Origin: Microbacteriaceae bacterium UBA1487
GTDB lineage: Bacteria; Actinomycetota; Actinomycetes; Actinomycetales; Microbacteriaceae
NCBI GenBank assembly: GCA_002325245.1
Contig: DCRR01000022.1
Span: forward strand, 68,438-132,437
Direction: 5' to 3'
DNA length: 64,000 nt
Each line of letters starts with the position of its first letter. The first letter of the stretch is position 1. This document shows positions 49,231-57,768 of the stretch, piece after piece. Position numbers and translations under genes: made by a program. Below the pieces are notes generated by a model, which was not told the DNA's origin, ran no database searches, and worked only from the letters and a program-made list of their open reading frames with translations.

Positions 49231-50394
49231 GTGGATCTTTTTGAGTACCAGGCCCGTGACATCTTCGAGAAATACGGGGTTCCCGTACTCCCCGGGATCA
49301 TCGCCGACACCCCCGCCGAGGCCCGCGCGGCCGCGGAGAAGCTCGGCGGCGTGACCGTCGTCAAGGCGCAGGTGAAGGTCGGAGGCCGCGGCAAGGCCGG
49401 CGGCGTCAAGGTCGCCAAGACCCCCGATGAGGCGGAGGCCGCCGCGGAGGCGATCCTCGGCCTCGACATCAAGGGCCACGTCGTCAAGCGCGTCATGGTC
49501 GCGGCGGGCGCCGACATCAAGGAGGAGTACTACTTCTCCGTCCTGCTCGACCGGGCCAACCGCTCCTACCTCTCGCTCTCGAGCTACGAGGGCGGCATGG
49601 AGATCGAGCAGCTCGCCGAAGAGCGCCCCGACGCCCTCGCGCGCGTCGAGGTCGACCCGGGCGAGGGTCTCGACCTGGCCAAGGCGAAGGAGATCGCGAT
49701 CGCCGCGAAGTTCCCCGCCGAGCTGGTCGACCAGGTCGCTCCCGTCTTCGTCACCCTCTACGACGTGTACGTGAAGGAAGACGCGACGCTCGTCGAGGTC
49801 AACCCGCTGATCCTCACCGGCGGCGGCGCGATCCTCGCCATCGACGGCAAGGTCTCGCTCGACGAGAACGCGGCGTTCCGTCGCCCCGAGCACGAAGAGC
49901 TCGAGGATGCGGCCGCCACCGACCCGCTCGAGGCGAAGGCCAAGGAGCACGACCTCAACTACGTGAAGCTCGACGGCCAGGTCGGCATCATCGGCAACGG
50001 CGCGGGGCTCGTGATGTCGACCCTCGACGTCGTCGCCTACGCCGGCGAGAACCACGGCGGCGTCAAGCCCGCCAACTTCCTCGACATCGGCGGTGGCGCC
50101 TCGGCGACCATCATGGCTGCCGGGCTCGACGTGATCCTCGGCGATGAGCAGGTCAAGAGCGTCTTCGTCAACGTCTTCGGCGGCATCACCTCCTGCGTCG
50201 CGGTGGCCGACGGCATCGTGAAGGCGCTCGAGATCCTCGGCGACGCCGCGACCAAGCCCCTCGTGGTGCGCCTCGATGGCAACCAGGTGGAGGAGGGCCG
50301 GGCCATTCTCGCGGCGGCCAACCACCCGCTGGTGACGATCGCCGAGAACATGGACCAGGGCGCCGACAAGGCCGCCGAACTCGCCGCGGCCTAG
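49231..50394 (+). CDS. sucC: Succinyl-CoA synthetase beta subunit
   Basis: 387 residues. With SucD it makes ATP or GTP from succinyl-CoA in the TCA cycle. 'MDLFEYQARDIFEKYGVPVLPG' is the invariant start, which fixes the GTG at 49231. The ATP-grasp domain covers about 1-230 ('VEVNPLILTGGG'), and 'NFLDIGGGASA' and 'GGITSCVAVADGIV' mark the ligase domain. sucD follows after 66 bases, which contain a lone copy of the palindromic repeat. Confidence 0.96.
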   Translation: MDLFEYQARDIFEKYGVPVLPGIIADTPAEARAAAEKLGGVTVVKAQVKVGGRGKAGGVKVAKTPDEAEAAAEAILGLDIKGHVVKRVMVAAGADIKEEYYFSVLLDRANRSYLSLSSYEGGMEIEQLAEERPDALARVEVDPGEGLDLAKAKEIAIAAKFPAELVDQVAPVFVTLYDVYVKEDATLVEVNPLILTGGGAILAIDGKVSLDENAAFRRPEHEELEDAAATDPLEAKAKEHDLNYVKLDGQVGIIGNGAGLVMSTLDVVAYAGENHGGVKPANFLDIGGGASATIMAAGLDVILGDEQVKSVFVNVFGGITSCVAVADGIVKALEILGDAATKPLVVRLDGNQVEEGRAILAAANHPLVTIAENMDQGADKAAELAAA

Positions 50395-50411
50395 CCCGCC
50401 GGTATCCCGCT

Positions 50412-50444
50412 GATTGAGTAGCCGTTCGCGGCGTATCGAACTCC
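50412..50444. repeat. Solo palindromic repeat unit between sucC and sucD
   Basis: A 33-base unit of the same family as the arrays at 25.5-26.4 kb: core TTGAGTAG, hairpin GCCG-TTCG-CGGC, then GTATCGAA. The outer ends have drifted (GATT...CTCC). It lies inside an operon, 17 bases before the sucD ATG, and will be in the mRNA as a stem with a UUCG tetraloop. Confidence 0.85.
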
Positions 50445-50460
50445 AGAATCGAGAAACAGA

Positions 50461-51351
50461 ATGTCGATCTTCCTGAACAAGGACTCCAAGGTCATCGTGC
50501 AGGGCATCACGGGCGGCGAAGGCACCAAGCACACCGCCCTCATGCTCAAAGCCGGAACCCAGATCGTCGGCGGCGTCAACGCGCGCAAGGCCGGCACCAC
50601 GGTCGAGCACGACGGCGGCGTGAGCCTGCCCGTCTTCGGCACCGTCAAGGAGGCGATGGAGGCCACCGGAGCCGACGTCTCGATCGCGTTCGTGCCGCCG
50701 GCCTTCACCAAGGACGCGATGGTCGAGGCGATCGACGCCGAGATCCCGCTGCTCGTCGTCATCACCGAGGGCGTCCCCGTGCTCGACACGGCGGAGGCCT
50801 GGGCCTACGCCAAGGCGAAGGGCAACAAGACTCGCATCATCGGCCCGAACTGCCCCGGCATCATCACGCCCGGTGAGTCGCTTGTCGGCATCACCCCGAA
50901 CAACATCACCGGCAAGGGACCGATCGGCCTCGTGTCGAAGTCGGGCACCCTGACCTACCAGATGATGTTCGAGCTGCGCGACCTCGGCTTCTCGACCGCG
51001 ATCGGCATCGGCGGCGACCCGATCATCGGCACCACTCACATCGACGCTCTCGCGGCCTTCGAGGCCGACCCCGAGACCAAGGCGATCGTCATGATCGGTG
51101 AGATCGGCGGGGACGCGGAGGAGCGCGCGGCCGACTTCATCAAGGCGAACGTGACGAAGCCGGTCGTCGGCTACGTCGCCGGCTTCACGGCGCCCGAGGG
51201 CAAGACCATGGGTCACGCGGGCGCGATCGTCTCCGGTTCCGCCGGAACGGCTCAGGCGAAGAAGGAAGCCCTCGAGGCGGCCGGCGTCAAGGTCGGCAAG
51301 ACGCCGAGCGAGGCGGCTGCCCTCATGCGCGAGATCATCGCGGGACTCTAG
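50461..51351 (+). CDS. sucD: Succinyl-CoA synthetase alpha subunit
   Basis: 296 residues. The CoA-binding Rossmann domain opens 'MSIFLNKDSKVIVQGITGGEGTKHT'; the phosphorylated His252 is in 'GKTMGHAGAIVSGSAGTA'. 'GPNCPGIITPGESLVGITP' is the other signature. The ribosome binding site is weak (GAGAAA), and the repeat hairpin upstream could affect access to it. A GC-rich imperfect hairpin follows the stop. Confidence 0.96.
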   Translation: MSIFLNKDSKVIVQGITGGEGTKHTALMLKAGTQIVGGVNARKAGTTVEHDGGVSLPVFGTVKEAMEATGADVSIAFVPPAFTKDAMVEAIDAEIPLLVVITEGVPVLDTAEAWAYAKAKGNKTRIIGPNCPGIITPGESLVGITPNNITGKGPIGLVSKSGTLTYQMMFELRDLGFSTAIGIGGDPIIGTTHIDALAAFEADPETKAIVMIGEIGGDAEERAADFIKANVTKPVVGYVAGFTAPEGKTMGHAGAIVSGSAGTAQAKKEALEAAGVKVGKTPSEAAALMREIIAGL

Positions 51352-51360
51352 AGCACGTCC

Positions 51361-51385
51361 GCAGCCGCGGCGCAGGCCGCGCTGC
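51361..51385 (+). terminator. GC hairpin after sucD
   Basis: CGCGGC/GCCGCG core with flanking GCAG/CTGC and one bulged C, loop GCAG. It lies 9 bases after the sucD stop. There is no T-run, so termination is only possible, not certain. Confidence 0.45.
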
Positions 51386-51416
51386 AGCGTTCGACGACGA
51401 GCACGGGAGGACGACG

Positions 51417-51887
51417 TTGTTGGAGGGCCTCCAGGACTGGGTCGACGGCGCGCCGTCGGTTCTGCAATGGCTGGCGATCGCGGCGGCAAGCGCGATCCCA
51501 TTCGTCGAGTCGTACTTCGGCTCTGTCATCGGCGTCCTCGCGGGGGTGCCGCCGGTCGTCGCGATTCTTGCCGCCATCGTCGGCAACGTCGGCTCGATGA
51601 TCGTGTTCGTGGCGGTCGCCGCGTCGGCGCGAGCCAAGACCGGCGTTGACGCGAAGCCGCTCTCGCCCCGTCGTGAGCGGCTGAAGCGAAGCTTCGATCG
51701 GTGGGGCGTGCCCGGGGTCAGCCTGCTGGGTCAGACGGTGCTGCCCAGCCAGATCACGTCGGCCGCGATGGTCGGGTTCGGCGCCTCGCAGCGCCAGGTG
51801 ATCGTGTGGCAGATCGTCTCGATCGTGATGTGGGGCGTCGTTTTCGGGGCGCTCGCTGCCGTCGGGGTGACGGCGCTCACGGCCTGA
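51417..51887 (+). CDS. Small multidrug-export-like membrane protein
   Basis: 156 residues, four hydrophobic segments with a basic loop ('PRRERLKRSFDRWG') in the middle. 'ASAIPFVESYFGSVIGVLAGVPPVVAILAAIVGNV' resembles the small multi-drug export family (PF06695-type), a loosely characterised group. The start is TTG at 51417 (or 51420), with GGGAGG 6-9 bases upstream. The 3' end overlaps the IclR gene on the other strand by 11 bases. Function uncertain. Confidence 0.65.
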   Translation: MLEGLQDWVDGAPSVLQWLAIAAASAIPFVESYFGSVIGVLAGVPPVVAILAAIVGNVGSMIVFVAVAASARAKTGVDAKPLSPRRERLKRSFDRWGVPGVSLLGQTVLPSQITSAAMVGFGASQRQVIVWQIVSIVMWGVVFGALAAVGVTALTA

Positions 51888-52701
51888 GGTCGTCGTCCTC
51901 GTCCCCGATGACGGGCCCGTCGGGTGCGCGCGGCGGCCAGGTTGACGCTCCCAGCTCGCGCGAGATGTTGCGCGCGGTCTCGCGCAGGTCGTTGAGCACC
52001 GGATCCTCGGGTGGCCACTCGCTCGTCGGCACCACCACAGCCACCGCCGCGACCACGTTGCCGGAGGCGTCCGAGACCGGGGCGGCGACGCTCGACTCGC
52101 CGAGCACGGCCTCGTCCTCTTCGGTGGCGAGCCCGCGACTGGCGATCTGGGCGAGGCCGAGGGAGAGCTTGGCGGCATCGGTCACCGTGTCGCCGGTGAG
52201 GCTGCGCAACGGCTTGCTCAGCACCTCGGCCGCGTAGTCGGCGTCGTAGGCGAGCAGGATCTTGCCCATCGAGGAGGCGTGCGCGGGGATCGTGAGCCCG
52301 GTCTCGAGCATCTGCTGGCTTCCGTCGGGGCGGCGGTTGTGATGGATGACGATCACCTCGTCGAACAGCTCCGCGCCGAGTCGCACGGCGAGACCGGTGC
52401 GCCGCGAGAGCTCGCGGGTCCAGCGCATCGCGCGAGCGCGCACGTCGAGCGTGTCGAGGTAGACGTTGCTCAGCTTGAGCAGCGCCGGGCCGAGCATGTA
52501 CCGGTTGCTGCCGCGCTCTTTCGCGACCAGTCCGTGCTGCTGCAGCGACTTCACGATGCCGTGCACGGTCGACGGGGGGAGCTCGAGTGCGGCGGCGAGT
52601 TCGGTGATGCCGAGGTGCCGCGCGCCCTGCAGCGAGCTCAGCACCTTCGCTGCGCGGTCGATGGCCTGAATCACCGCCACCCCTTTCGACGAGGTCTCCA
52701 T
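51877..52701 (-). CDS. IclR-family regulator, probably of glycerol/dihydroxyacetone use
   Basis: 274 residues. The winged helix covers about 10-70 ('IQAIDRAAKVLSSLQGARHLGITELAAALELPPSTVHGIVKSLQQHGLV'); the rest is the IclR effector domain ('GLTIPAHASSMGKILLAYDADY'). It is divergent from glpF-dhaKLM, the same arrangement as Streptomyces gylR, so it probably binds the palindromes in the gap and responds to glycerol-derived metabolites. The acidic C-terminal tail ('GDEDDDL') is unusual. Confidence 0.88.
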   Translation of the reverse strand: METSSKGVAVIQAIDRAAKVLSSLQGARHLGITELAAALELPPSTVHGIVKSLQQHGLVAKERGSNRYMLGPALLKLSNVYLDTLDVRARAMRWTRELSRRTGLAVRLGAELFDEVIVIHHNRRPDGSQQMLETGLTIPAHASSMGKILLAYDADYAAEVLSKPLRSLTGDTVTDAAKLSLGLAQIASRGLATEEDEAVLGESSVAAPVSDASGNVVAAVAVVVPTSEWPPEDPVLNDLRETARNISRELGASTWPPRAPDGPVIGDEDDDLRP

Positions 52702-52741
52702 TATGGGCGCGGTCGGCGCCCTTGCCGTTCACTCCTAGGGC

Positions 52742-52805
52742 TTGACAACACCCTCGCTATCGGAGCATATTCGACATTATCGAATAGCGTTCCGAAATGA
52801 AACGC
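52742..52805 (+). promoter_or_regulatory. glpF promoter with candidate IclR operators
   Basis: TTGACA (52742-52747), 18 bases and CATATT (52766-52771) form the promoter. ATTCGA-CATTA-TCGAAT (52769-52785) is a perfect 6-bp dyad over the -10 and start site. GCGTT...AACGC (52787-52805) is a second, partly matched dyad just downstream. Binding there would block transcription. Confidence 0.65.
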
Positions 52806-52854
52806 TTGCGGATCCGCCGCATCGAGAGAAAACCGCATGTCCAAAGGAGTACAT

Positions 52855-53616
52855 ATGGATGAGAACAGCACGTGGCAAAAGCTTGCCGCGGAGTTCCTCG
52901 GCACCGCCTTCCTCGTCTTCGTCGGTGTCGGCTCCGTGCCGGCGCTCGCGATCGCGCGAGGTGACGGACCGTTCACCGGTGGCGATCTGGGCTTCATTTC
53001 GCTGTCGTTCGCCACGATCGTCGTCGTCACGGTGTACGTGTTCGGCTACATCTCCGGCAACCACATCAACCCGGCGGTGACCCTTGGTCTCGCCGTCACC
53101 GGCAAGTTCCCGTGGAAGTCGGTGCCCGGCTACCTCATCGCCCAGGTGCTCGGTGCGACCGCCGGCGCCTTCGCCATCGTCGGCGTTCTCGGTATGCGCG
53201 CGAGTGAGCTCGGACTCGGCGTTGCCGCGTTCGACCCGGAGGTCGTATCGATTCCGCAGGCGCTGTTCGCGGAGTTCATCGGCACCTTCCTGCTCGTCTT
53301 CGCCGTGTTCGGCGTCATCCACCGCAAGGCGGCGCCCGGCTGGGCGGGCCTCGCGATCGGCCTCGTCGTCTTCGCGGCGATCATCCCCGTCGCGCCGGCG
53401 ACCGGCGCCTCGATCAACCCCGCGCGCACCACCGGCCCGATGATCGTGCAGTCGATTCTCGGCGGCGACGTCGCCTGGGAGCAGTACTGGGTGTACATCC
53501 TCGCTGAGGTGCTCGGCGGAATCGTCGCCGCGCTGCTGTTCGGTGCCATTTCGAAGACCCAGGCCGACAAGACCGGCCTGAAGACCGCCCTCACGGAAGA
53601 GAAGGCCAACGCATGA
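52855..53616 (+). CDS. glpF: Aquaglyceroporin (glycerol facilitator)
   Basis: 253 residues from the ATG at 52855, which follows AAAGGAG at 5 bases; an ATG at 52837 lacks a site. Six membrane segments and two NPA half-helices are present: N72-P73-A74 in 'GNHINPAVT' and N188-P189-A190 followed by Arg191 in 'GASINPARTTGP'. It lets glycerol or dihydroxyacetone enter by diffusion. Its stop overlaps the dhaK ATG by 4 bases, so uptake and phosphorylation are coupled. Confidence 0.9.
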   Translation: MDENSTWQKLAAEFLGTAFLVFVGVGSVPALAIARGDGPFTGGDLGFISLSFATIVVVTVYVFGYISGNHINPAVTLGLAVTGKFPWKSVPGYLIAQVLGATAGAFAIVGVLGMRASELGLGVAAFDPEVVSIPQALFAEFIGTFLLVFAVFGVIHRKAAPGWAGLAIGLVVFAAIIPVAPATGASINPARTTGPMIVQSILGGDVAWEQYWVYILAEVLGGIVAALLFGAISKTQADKTGLKTALTEEKANA

Positions 53617-54611
53617 AGAAGCTGATCAACGCCCCCGAGGCGGTTCTCGCTGACGCCCTGGTCGGTGTCGAGGCCGCCCACTCCGACCTCACGGTCGACC
53701 ACAAGAACCGGATCATCTACCGCGCGACCCCGAAGGCCGACGGCAAGGTGGCGCTCGTCTCCGGCGGTGGCTCCGGCCACGAGCCGCTGCACGGCGGATT
53801 CGTCGGATTCGGCATGCTCGACGCGGCATGCGCCGGTGAGGTCTTCACCTCGCCGACGCCCGACCAGATGCAGGAGGCGACCAAGGTCGTCGACCGCGGT
53901 GCCGGCGTGCTGCACATCGTGAAGAACTACACCGGTGACGTCATGAACTTCGAGATGGCGGGTGAGCTCGCCGCCGCGGAAGCCGGCGTCGAGGTCGCGA
54001 CGGTCGTCACCAACGACGACGTCGCCGTGCAGGACTCGACCTGGACCGCGGGCCGCCGCGGCGTCGGCGTCACCGTCCTGATGGAGAAGATCGTCGGTGC
54101 CGCGGCGGAAGAGGGCCGCGACCTCGCGTCGATCGTCTCCCTCGCCAACAAGGTCAACGACTCCGGCCGCTCGATGGGCATGGCGCTCACCAGCTGCACG
54201 GTGCCCGCGGCCGGCAAGCCGACCTTCGACCTGCCCGAGGACATGATGGAGATCGGCGTGGGCATCCACGGTGAGCCGGGACGCCACCGCGTGCCGCTCG
54301 CCGAGGCGCACGAGATCGCCCAGCAGCTGGTCGAGCCGATTCTCGCCGACCTCGACTTCACGTCGGGTCCGTCGATCGTGATGCTCAACGGCATGGGCGG
54401 CTCGCCGCTCATCGAGCTGTACCTGATGTACGGCGAGGTCGCCAAGCTGCTCGAGAAGGCGGGCGTGAAGATCGCCCGCAACCTGGTGGGCAACTACATC
54501 ACCTCGCTCGACATGGCGGGCTGCTCGGTGACGGTGCTCAAGGCAGACGACGAGCTGCTCGGGTTGTGGGATGCTCCCGTCAACACCTCGGGCCTTCGCT
54601 GGGGCGTCTGA
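53613..54611 (+). CDS. dhaK: Dihydroxyacetone kinase subunit DhaK
   Basis: 332 residues. DhaK binds dihydroxyacetone covalently through a His, here His219 in 'GVGIHGEPGRHR'. 'ALVSGGGSGHEPLHGGFVGFGMLDAACAG' is the substrate-pocket signature. The phosphate comes from DhaL, not ATP, since dhaL and dhaM follow. The ATG overlaps glpF. Confidence 0.95.
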   Translation: MKKLINAPEAVLADALVGVEAAHSDLTVDHKNRIIYRATPKADGKVALVSGGGSGHEPLHGGFVGFGMLDAACAGEVFTSPTPDQMQEATKVVDRGAGVLHIVKNYTGDVMNFEMAGELAAAEAGVEVATVVTNDDVAVQDSTWTAGRRGVGVTVLMEKIVGAAAEEGRDLASIVSLANKVNDSGRSMGMALTSCTVPAAGKPTFDLPEDMMEIGVGIHGEPGRHRVPLAEAHEIAQQLVEPILADLDFTSGPSIVMLNGMGGSPLIELYLMYGEVAKLLEKAGVKIARNLVGNYITSLDMAGCSVTVLKADDELLGLWDAPVNTSGLRWGV

Positions 54612-54642
54612 GTTACACACGCAAGGAAACGGAAGAACTGAC

Positions 54643-55284
54643 ATGACGAACAGCACGGTCCCCCTCGCCCGGTTGGTGGCATGGCTCGAGAACTACCGCA
54701 CTCAGGTGACGGAGCAGCGCGCCTATCTCACCGAGCTCGACTCCGCGATCGGCGATGCTGACCACGGGGCCAACATGGCTCGCGGCTTCGCCGCGGTCAT
54801 GGCGAAGCTGGACGAGGGCGCTCCCGCCACCGCTGACGAGCTCTTCAAGAGCGTCGGGATGACCCTGGTCACCTCGGTCGGCGGCGCGAGCGGTCCGCTG
54901 TACGGCACGTTCTTCCTCCGAATGGGCATGACCGCGGGCGCCGTCACCGAATTCGACGGTGCGGCGCTCGCGGCGGCCCTGCGGGCCGGGCTCGACGGCA
55001 TCGTCGCGCGCGGCAAGGCGGAGCTCGGCGACAAGACGATGTTCGACGCGCTGGCTCCTGCCCTCGACGCCTTCGACGCCGCGCTGGCGGAGGGCAAGAG
55101 CCCCGCCGAGGCGGCGGCGACCGCGGCGTCCGCCGCGGAGAAGGGGCGCGACGCCACCGAGCCGCTCGTCGCCCGCAAGGGCCGCGCGAGCTACCTCGGG
55201 GAGCGCAGCGCCGGCCACCTCGACCCGGGCGCCGCCTCGAGCGCGCTCCTGCTGCGCTGCCTGGCACAGACGCTCGAGAGCTAG
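54643..55284 (+). CDS. dhaL: Dihydroxyacetone kinase subunit DhaL
   Basis: 213 residues. DhaL carries a tightly bound ADP that is rephosphorylated by DhaM. 'LDSAIGDADHGANMARGF' holds the three Asp that bind Mg-ADP; 'GGASGPLYGTFFLRMG' is the second motif, and the end 'SYLGERSAGHLDPGAASSALLL' is typical. GGAAG precedes the ATG at 54643. The gap to dhaM/ptsI is 3 bases. Confidence 0.94.
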   Translation: MTNSTVPLARLVAWLENYRTQVTEQRAYLTELDSAIGDADHGANMARGFAAVMAKLDEGAPATADELFKSVGMTLVTSVGGASGPLYGTFFLRMGMTAGAVTEFDGAALAAALRAGLDGIVARGKAELGDKTMFDALAPALDAFDAALAEGKSPAEAAATAASAAEKGRDATEPLVARKGRASYLGERSAGHLDPGAASSALLLRCLAQTLES

Positions 55285-55287
55285 AGC

Positions 55288-57702
55288 ATGATCGGCCTCG
55301 TCGTCGTCTCGCACAGTCTGAAACTGGCCGAGACGGCCCTCGAACTTGCCCTCGCGATGGTGCCGAACGGGGCGCCGCGCGTGGTGCTCGCCGCCGGCGC
55401 CGGGACGGACGCCGACGGCATCCCGATCATCGGCACCGACGCGATGAAGGTCGCCACCGCGATCGATGAGCTCGCCGACACCGACGGTGTCCTGGTGCTC
55501 ATGGATCTCGGCTCCGCGGTGCTGAGCGCCGAACTGGCGCTCGAGCTGCGGATGAGCGACGTCGAGGTGACGCTGTCGGCGGCGCCCTTCGTCGAAGGCC
55601 TGCTCGCCGCCGTGGTGCGCGCGGCCGGAGGGGCCTCGCTCGCCGAGGTCGCCGCCGAGGCGCGCGGCGCGCTCGCCCCGAAGAGCGGACAGCTGGGGGA
55701 GGCCGAGGCTGCCCCCGCGGCGGCGCCGGAGGCACCCAGCGCGGCCGAGTCCGACCGCATCACCCGACGGCTGACGCTCCGCAACCCGCTCGGCCTGCAC
55801 GCCCGCCCCGCGGCGCTGCTGGCCACCGAGGCGGGCCGCGCCGAGAACGCGCGCCTCGCCCTGCTGCGCACCGGCGCGACGGTTGCCGCCGCGAGCCCCA
55901 CCGCCCTTATCGGGCTCGGAAGCCGCGGCGGTGACGAGATCGAGATCTCCGCCGCAGGACCGGACGCCGCTGCCGTGCTCGACCGCATCCAGACGCTCGT
56001 CGACGACGGCTTCGGCGAGCTGAACGCGCCGGCTCCCGCCGCAGCACCGGCGCCCGCCCGGGCCGCCGGACCGCTCGGCGTCAGCGCCGGCCGCGCCGTC
56101 GGCCACGTCGTGCACGTGGCGGCGCCGATCTCCGAACCCGCGCCAGGCGAGGCGCTGGCCGAGTCCGCCCGAGCCGCCGAGGCGACGCGGCTGCGGGAGG
56201 CCGCGACGGCGATCGCGTCGCAGCTCACGGTGCGCTCCGAGGCCGCCTCCGGCGAGGCCGAGCAGATCCTGCAGGCGACCGCGCTCATGGCGACCGACCC
56301 GGGGCTCATCGACCCCGCCGTCGCCGCGATCGAGTCCGCCGGAACCCCCGCCGCGAACGCGCTGTGGGCCTCCGCCGGGGATCTCGCCGACATGCTCGCG
56401 GGGCTCGGCGGTCGCACCGCGGAACGCGTCGCCGACGTGCGCGACGTGCGCGACCGCATCGTCGCCGCGCTGCTCGACCTGCCGGTTCCGGGAATCCCGG
56501 AGCGGGACGAGCCCTTCATCCTTGTCGCGCGCGATCTCGCCCCGGCCGACACCGCGACCCTCGACCCCGCCACCTGCCTCGCGCTCGTGACCGAGGAGGG
56601 CGGGCCGACCTCGCACACCGCGATCATCGCTCGCTCGCTCGGCATCCCCGCGGTCGTCGCCGCGCGCGGCGCCCTCGACCTGCCTGAGGGAATGCTCGTG
56701 CTGGTCGACGGCGAGACCGGCGAGGTCAGCCCCAACCCGGATGCCGAGGAGGTCGCGCGCGTGCGCGAGACCGCCGCGGTGCCCGAGTTCTCCGGCGTCG
56801 GCGCGACGGCGGATGCGCATCCGGTCGCCCTGCTGGCGAACGTCGGCGGCGGCGCCGACGCCCGCGCGGCGGCGGAGGGCCGGGCGGAAGGCATCGGACT
56901 CTTCCGCAGCGAGTTCCTGTTCCTCGACCGCGCCGAGGCCCCCAGCGTCGAGGAGCAGCGCACCGCCTACCGCGAGGTGTTCGCCGCGTTCCCCGGCCGC
57001 AAGGTCGTCGTGCGCACGCTCGACGCGGGCGCCGACAAGCCGCTGCCCTTCGTGACGGCGGCGGGGGAGGAGAACCCGGCGCTCGGCGTGCGGGGGCTGC
57101 GCACCTCGTGGCGCCGTCCCGAGATCCTCGCCGACCAGTTGCGGGCGATCGCCGAGGCTGCGGCCGAGGAGAGCGCCGAGGTGCAGGTGATGGCGCCGAT
57201 GGTCGCGACCGTCGAGGAGGCCGCCGCGTTCGTGGCGCTCTGCCGTGACCACGGCATCGAGCGTGCGGGCATCATGATCGAGACCCCGGCGGCGGCGCTC
57301 AGCGCCCCCGAGCTGGCCGAGGCGGTCGACTTCGTGAGCCTCGGAACCAACGACCTCACCCAGTACACGATGGCCGCCGACCGTCAGCTCGGCGAGCTGG
57401 CGGAGCTCAACGACCCGTGGCAGCCGGCCGTGCTCCGCCTCATCCGCACCGTCGGGTCTGCGGGTGAGGCGACCGGCACGCCGGTCGGCGTCTGCGGCGA
57501 GGCGGCGGCCGACCCGGCGCTCGCCGCCGTGCTCGTCGGGCTCGGGGTGACCTCCCTGTCGATGTCGGTGCGCGCGATTCCGCGCGTCGCCCAGAAGCTC
57601 GGCGGCCTGACGCGTGACGACTGCCGTCGGCTGGCCGACGCCGCCGCGGGGGCGTCCAGCCCGGCCGCGGCGCGCGAGGAGGCCCGCGCGGTCCTCGGCT
57701 GA
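55288..57702 (+). CDS. dhaM: DhaM-HPr-Enzyme I fusion (complete PTS energy chain)
   Basis: 804 residues in three modules. EIIA-Dha (about 1-130) has His9 in 'VVVSHSLKLAE'. HPr (about 155-245) has His171 in 'PLGLHARPAALLA'. A full-length Enzyme I (about 255-804) has the phospho-His443 in 'GGPTSHTAIIARSLG', 'FLFLDRAEAP', 'LGTNDLTQYTMAADRQ' and the PEP-site Cys736 in 'GVCGEAAADP'. In E. coli DhaM the EI part is truncated; here it is complete, so this one protein could take phosphate from PEP to DhaL. Pro/Ala linkers join the modules. Confidence 0.93.
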   Translation: MIGLVVVSHSLKLAETALELALAMVPNGAPRVVLAAGAGTDADGIPIIGTDAMKVATAIDELADTDGVLVLMDLGSAVLSAELALELRMSDVEVTLSAAPFVEGLLAAVVRAAGGASLAEVAAEARGALAPKSGQLGEAEAAPAAAPEAPSAAESDRITRRLTLRNPLGLHARPAALLATEAGRAENARLALLRTGATVAAASPTALIGLGSRGGDEIEISAAGPDAAAVLDRIQTLVDDGFGELNAPAPAAAPAPARAAGPLGVSAGRAVGHVVHVAAPISEPAPGEALAESARAAEATRLREAATAIASQLTVRSEAASGEAEQILQATALMATDPGLIDPAVAAIESAGTPAANALWASAGDLADMLAGLGGRTAERVADVRDVRDRIVAALLDLPVPGIPERDEPFILVARDLAPADTATLDPATCLALVTEEGGPTSHTAIIARSLGIPAVVAARGALDLPEGMLVLVDGETGEVSPNPDAEEVARVRETAAVPEFSGVGATADAHPVALLANVGGGADARAAAEGRAEGIGLFRSEFLFLDRAEAPSVEEQRTAYREVFAAFPGRKVVVRTLDAGADKPLPFVTAAGEENPALGVRGLRTSWRRPEILADQLRAIAEAAAEESAEVQVMAPMVATVEEAAAFVALCRDHGIERAGIMIETPAAALSAPELAEAVDFVSLGTNDLTQYTMAADRQLGELAELNDPWQPAVLRLIRTVGSAGEATGTPVGVCGEAAADPALAAVLVGLGVTSLSMSVRAIPRVAQKLGGLTRDDCRRLADAAAGASSPAAAREEARAVLG

Positions 57703-57768
57703 GCGGGGAACCCCGCCTAGGCTGGTCGCGGGCTGCGCGAGACGCGCGCGGCCCGCGAGGAGGCCCCC

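Noticed and set aside
53613..54611. ATP-dependent dihydroxyacetone kinase
   Set aside because: DhaK and DhaL are separate proteins followed by a PTS component, which marks the PEP-dependent type.
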